NCBI GenBank assembly: GCA_030627235.1 | Contig: DAOUSL010000009.1 | Span: 1-42,519, forward strand | Source: Thioploca sp. | Lineage (GTDB): Bacteria > Pseudomonadota > Gammaproteobacteria > Beggiatoales > Beggiatoaceae | Direction: 5' to 3' | DNA length: 42,519 bases | In this document: in pieces, positions 39,069 to 42,519 of the stretch | Layout of the letters: every line of letters begins with the position of its first letter | How positions within the stretch are numbered: position 1 is the stretch's first letter | Translations under genes and position numbers: made by a program | Notes under the pieces: generated by a model | What the model saw: the letters and a program-made list of their open reading frames with translations, nothing else | What the model was told of the DNA's origin: nothing | Database searches by the model: none

Positions 39069-41102
39069 ATGAAATCTAAAGACTACTATAAAATATTAGA
39101 GGTAACATCACATGCTGATCAGACTATTATTAAAAAATCATATCAAAAACTTGCCCATAAATTCCATCCAGATATTAGTATTGAACCAGATGCTGAACAT
39201 AGATTTAAAGAAATCAATGAAGCATATGATGTACTGAAAGATACTCACAAACGTTTTGTTTATGACTCTGCTAATTTTAAATTAGTTATTCCTTATAGCT
39301 ATCCTTGGTTTATAGCTAAAAAAACTGCTTTTATTAATAATATTATCAAACAGCACAATGTATATATTTCTAGTAATAAACCCAATGGTAAGGACGATAT
39401 AATGCAATCAACTCAGAAAATTCCTTTATTATTAATGGGAATATTTGTTTTAATTTTATCAGCAATAACTATTATTTTTTTGTTTACTATAGAACAAGTT
39501 GGACAAAAAGATAAACAAATTCAAGCCAATATATTAAAAGGTAATGAAGCAGCAATTATAACCTTAGAAAATGCAGATATTGAAACTCAAGCACAAATTC
39601 TGGCAGATAAAGATGTATCCCAAGCTGTAGTTAATTTTTATTTAAAACAAACTGATAAATCTATTTTCTATCAGTTAGAAGTATATGAATATTCTATTGA
39701 AAATATTATTTTAGCCGATAATTATCCGTCTTTAATCGCCTATTATAAACCTAAGATACAACATGATGTTGAGAATGATAATTTTGATAAAGCTTTATCT
39801 TTATTAAAAATATTTAGAAGTAAATATCCTGATTCACAGGAATTAACTGATTTAAATAAAGAAATTAAGGATAAAAAACAACAACAATTAACTATTTTGA
39901 CTAAACAATATACTAACTGTTTAGAACAAATATCAGAACCATTATTGAATAGAATTAATTGTATCGCAACAACTCGTCAAAAAATTATCCAGACTGGAAC
40001 TTCTATGCCAGCTGAAGATGCTAATTTGCAAGCTATGTATATAGAAGGGATTAAATACGCTTTTACAGAAAAAAATTACCAACAGGTTGAACAATTGTTA
40101 TCAGAATGGAACGATGTTCTGGTTAATCCTTCTGAAGAAAGAGAGAAATTACAATATAGTTTATCGTTACATCAACAACGTAAAGAGATTATTGCAGATT
40201 TGAGCGGTTATGATAAAGATAAAATTCTTAACAGAATAAATCAGTTAAAAATAGATAAAGCACTGCAAACAGAACTATTTATAATACCAGAAGTACAAAA
40301 CAGTTTACTTAGATATCATATAGATGAAGCATTAGAATTAATGTTATTAAAGGAAAATGTAGAAATTAACAAAAAAAACATTGTCATGTTAGAACAACTT
40401 CTTACTATAGCCCGTAATAGCAAAATCAATCAACCTACTAAATATTCTTCAACACCTTGGTATAATTCATCTAGTCCAAAAATTGTAAATAAAAATAAAC
40501 CAGAAATTGTTCTTCTACTCCAAAAATGTAGAAAGCATTTTGAAGCTAATCGTCTTACTACTGGCAGGTCTGGTACAGCATTATTGTGTTATCGTAAAGT
40601 ATTGAAGAAAGATTCAGGTAATCTTGATGCTAAAGCTGGTTTACGTGCAATAGAAAAACGTTATAAATCATGGGTAGAAAATGCTTTACAACGGAATAAA
40701 TTAAATAAAGCAAGAGCTTATATTGCTGGTTTAGAAAAAGTTGCTCCAAAATCTAACACTACTTTAAATCTTAAAAAACGTTTAAAGAAAGCTATGCGTA
40801 AAGTTACTGTAAAGCCTAAAATAAAACCTAAAATAAAGCCAAAGCCAAAACCAAAGTATAAACCAAAACCAAAACCAAAACCAAAACCAAAACCTAAAAT
40901 AAAACCAAAACCAAAACCAAAACCAAAACCAAAACCAAAACCAAAAATTTTGCCAACAGTTCCAATAGTAGAAAAAACTGAACCAATTAAAGATACATCT
41001 TGCAGTGGTTGTAGTTGTTCTAAACTACTTAAACAGCTATCCATGGGAGTTAAACCATTGACAAAAACACAAGATAAATTTTTTCAAAATAAATGTCATT
41101 AA
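39069..41102 (+). CDS. Membrane J-domain protein with KP-rich periplasmic tail
   Basis: The 677-residue protein begins with a J domain (1-70; YYKILEV, HPD at 33-35) that would stimulate a cytoplasmic DnaK-type ATPase. A single membrane helix (about 118-140, [20 protein letters not shown]) follows, then a long helical region with TPR-like stretches (about 170-570). A Lys-Pro repeat comes next (about 581-627). The cysteine-rich C-terminus starts [20 protein letters not shown]. The KP region resembles the periplasm-spanning rod of TonB. I infer N-in/C-out topology, so the protein could connect DnaK in the cytoplasm with the envelope. No DnaJ zinc finger or substrate domain is present, so it is not DnaJ itself. 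Specific function unknown. Confidence 0.82.
   Translation: MKSKDYYKILEVTSHADQTIIKKSYQKLAHKFHPDISIEPDAEHRFKEINEAYDVLKDTHKRFVYDSANFKLVIPYSYPWFIAKKTAFINNIIKQHNVYISSNKPNGKDDIMQSTQKIPLLLMGIFVLILSAITIIFLFTIEQVGQKDKQIQANILKGNEAAIITLENADIETQAQILADKDVSQAVVNFYLKQTDKSIFYQLEVYEYSIENIILADNYPSLIAYYKPKIQHDVENDNFDKALSLLKIFRSKYPDSQELTDLNKEIKDKKQQQLTILTKQYTNCLEQISEPLLNRINCIATTRQKIIQTGTSMPAEDANLQAMYIEGIKYAFTEKNYQQVEQLLSEWNDVLVNPSEEREKLQYSLSLHQQRKEIIADLSGYDKDKILNRINQLKIDKALQTELFIIPEVQNSLLRYHIDEALELMLLKENVEINKKNIVMLEQLLTIARNSKINQPTKYSSTPWYNSSSPKIVNKNKPEIVLLLQKCRKHFEANRLTTGRSGTALLCYRKVLKKDSGNLDAKAGLRAIEKRYKSWVENALQRNKLNKARAYIAGLEKVAPKSNTTLNLKKRLKKAMRKVTVKPKIKPKIKPKPKPKYKPKPKPKPKPKPKIKPKPKPKPKPKPKPKILPTVPIVEKTEPIKDTSCSGCSCSKLLKQLSMGVKPLTKTQDKFFQNKCH
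40811..40947 (+). repeat. Hexanucleotide repeat encoding Lys-Pro
   Basis: About 23 units of the type ccaaaa, with some variants (cctaaa, ccaaag), encode the KP run of the J-domain protein. Identical units at 40903-40945 suggest length variation by slippage. Confidence 0.85.
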
Positions 41103-41137
41103 TATAGATATTTGGTAGTATATAAGTAGTGGTAAAC

Positions 41138-41170
41138 ATTCTAGGCATTTGAAACCTAGAATATTTTTTA
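41138..41170 (+). terminator. Rho-independent terminator of the J-domain protein gene
   Basis: An 8-bp perfect stem attctagg / cctagaat (41138-41145, 41155-41162) with a 9-base loop is followed by attttttag, 35 bases after the stop codon. Confidence 0.8.
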
Positions 41171-41246
41171 GATCATCACTACATTCTTTAGGACTACTCT
41201 TTTTATTACATTTTAAGGAATTAACACCAATTTTAAGTAGAAAAGC

Positions 41247-42374
41247 ATGAGTAGACAATCAATAGTTTCGTTTGCATTAATCGTTTCAATCTTACTGACT
41301 ACCATTAATATTTCTAATGTTTATGCTCGATATACATTTGATGAATTAAAACAAATAGCCGAAGATTCTGCAAGAAGTTATGGGGTCGAGGATAAATTGA
41401 TATTTGCTATAATCCAACAAGAAAGTGGTTGGCAAGATAAAGTTGTTTCTAATGCTAAAGCAATTGGAGTTATGCAAGTTATACCTCCTACAGGTAAAGA
41501 TGCTTGTGGTTTGACTAGAGAAGAATTATTTGATGCAAAAAAGAATATTGATTGCGGAGTCAAGTATTTTAGCCAACAGTTAAAGGATTTTAATGGTGAT
41601 ATAAAATTAGCATTATGTGCTTACAATGCAGGGCCTAATAGAGCCGTGAAAGGCATAAATCGTTGTAATAGAATTAAAGAAACAAGGAATTATATAAAGA
41701 ATGTTCTAAGTATTTGGGATTCAGGAACTGAATATCTTAAAATACCAGATAATTTTGTCGATTCTGCAAAAACAATCGCAGATAATCATTTTATTTATGG
41801 AAATTATCAAGATTATTCTAAGTGGTGGGGATTGGTTTGTGAAGCAGTTGATAAGGTATATTATAAGAAGCTTGGTGGAAAAAAGCTTGCAATAACTAGT
41901 TCCCAACAAAAACTTTGGCGTAGAATTTTATCTGCAACCGTTAGTGATATTTATGCAGATCTTAAAAGATTGGGACAACAAAGTAAATGGCCAAAAAAAA
42001 GACTTTGGTCTAAAATAATAGGTTCTTGTCCAAAAAACTGGCAAAATAATGGTCAGCAAAACAAACCACCTTTTTCTAAATCATCTGTAAACCAAAATAA
42101 CTCAACAATAGATATAGCAAACAATTGGTTTGAACAAAAAAGTGGCTATAAATCAACAAGTGATTGGTGGAAATTGCTTTGCAAAGCTATTGACGAAGTA
42201 TATTATAAAAAAACAAGTATACAGATTACAATAACTAAAGTTCAAAAAAAGGTATGGTGGAATATCCTAGATGCAACTGTTGATGAGTTCTATACTAATG
42301 AAGTAAGCCAAGGAAATAATAGTTGGTCAAAAGAGAGAATTAAGTCTAAAATAATTGACTCATGTTCCAAATGA
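41247..42374 (+). CDS. Lytic transglycosylase (SLT) with a duplicated unknown C-terminal domain
   Basis: The 375-residue protein has a signal peptide (cleavage likely after NVYA, residue 27). A family-1 lytic transglycosylase domain (about 30-160) carries catalytic Glu59 in IIQQESGWQ, then AIGVMQVIPPTG and ALCAYNAGP. Such enzymes cleave the MurNAc-GlcNAc bond of peptidoglycan and leave anhydromuropeptides. The C-terminal half contains two copies of an ~85-residue module (about 180-268 and 290-375). Each has WW.L(V/L)C(E/K)A(V/I)D(K/E)VYYKK at the start, W..IL.ATV in the middle and SKII(G/D)SC at the end. I do not recognise this module. It could bind the wall or a partner. A Ser/Asn/Gln-rich linker separates the copies. 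Confidence 0.88.
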   Translation: MSRQSIVSFALIVSILLTTINISNVYARYTFDELKQIAEDSARSYGVEDKLIFAIIQQESGWQDKVVSNAKAIGVMQVIPPTGKDACGLTREELFDAKKNIDCGVKYFSQQLKDFNGDIKLALCAYNAGPNRAVKGINRCNRIKETRNYIKNVLSIWDSGTEYLKIPDNFVDSAKTIADNHFIYGNYQDYSKWWGLVCEAVDKVYYKKLGGKKLAITSSQQKLWRRILSATVSDIYADLKRLGQQSKWPKKRLWSKIIGSCPKNWQNNGQQNKPPFSKSSVNQNNSTIDIANNWFEQKSGYKSTSDWWKLLCKAIDEVYYKKTSIQITITKVQKKVWWNILDATVDEFYTNEVSQGNNSWSKERIKSKIIDSCSK

Positions 42375-42519
42375 GGACAAATATTACTTTGTCTAATTTC
42401 CTATAGAAAGTGTGGTAGTCCTGAAGGAAGTAGTGGTGAAAAAGATCAAATAATATTAGCATTATAATGATGAATGAAAATCCAAATGGCTCCAATATGA
42501 TTAGAAAGTTTTTTGTAAA

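Noticed and set aside
40718-41044. Minus-strand open frame with FGFGFG repeats
   Set aside because: It is the complement of the Lys-Pro repeat in the J-domain protein gene; the repeat keeps the opposite strand free of stops. No ribosome-binding site or independent support.
39069-41102. Canonical DnaJ chaperone
   Set aside because: Only the J domain is shared; the Gly/Phe region, zinc finger and substrate-binding domains are absent and a membrane helix is present.

Overview
The window is an AT-rich stretch of a gammaproteobacterial chromosome. Several genes match Escherichia coli proteins very closely: RpoC (the same 1407 residues), RpoS, IF-1, RNase PH, RsxA/B/C, EnvC and Hsp15. The nlpD-rpoS and envC-ctpA pairings are also gammaproteobacterial. 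Three features recall filamentous or giant sulfur bacteria (Thiotrichales/Beggiatoaceae-like): an AAA-type ATPase fused to GVAF tetrapeptide repeats, a J-domain protein with a KP-rich tail, and palindromic repeats between genes. That taxonomic placement is an inference, not a proof.

Layout. 1-1.8 kb: 3' part of the GVAF-repeat ATPase. 1.9-5.6 kb: haloacid dehalogenase, rsmE, ruvX, a receiver-histidine kinase hybrid and a DUF2809 membrane protein. 5.7-8.7 kb: rpoS preceded by two LysM-only lipoproteins in the position of nlpD. 9-11.4 kb: glgC converging on an ABC ATPase gene. 11.5-13 kb: tRNA-Phe with a consensus promoter, then a double-anchored beta-propeller-like protein. 13.2-15.9 kb: a PatZ-like acyl-CoA synthetase/acetyltransferase. 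16-21 kb: a rearranged rsx locus (rsxA, rsxB, DUF2310 protein, adenine methyltransferase, zinc-ribbon protein, rsxC) with rsxDGE absent. 21.3-24 kb: a small lipoprotein and a GHKL ATPase-nuclease fusion, the best candidate for an undescribed defence gene. 24-28.9 kb: an isolated nuoN with a long loop insertion, rph, hslR, infA, a low-molecular-weight phosphatase, a Trm112-like protein and a PP2C-like phosphatase. 29.1-29.6 kb: a membrane protein gene broken at a seven-T run. 30.3-42.5 kb: an isolated rpoC, obgE, envC, ctpA, a J-domain protein with a TonB-like KP region, and a lytic transglycosylase with a duplicated unknown C-terminal domain.

Common themes. Many housekeeping genes stand apart from their usual partners: rpoC without rpoB, nuoN without nuoM, obgE without rplU-rpmA, and rsxABC without rsxDGE. 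Palindromic repeats, including two copies of a 63-bp element identical at 61 positions, lie between genes, so the genome looks heavily rearranged. Envelope functions are prominent: LysM lipoproteins, EnvC, the CtpA protease, a lytic transglycosylase and Rsx electron transport. No rRNA, CRISPR array, transposase or complete prophage was seen.
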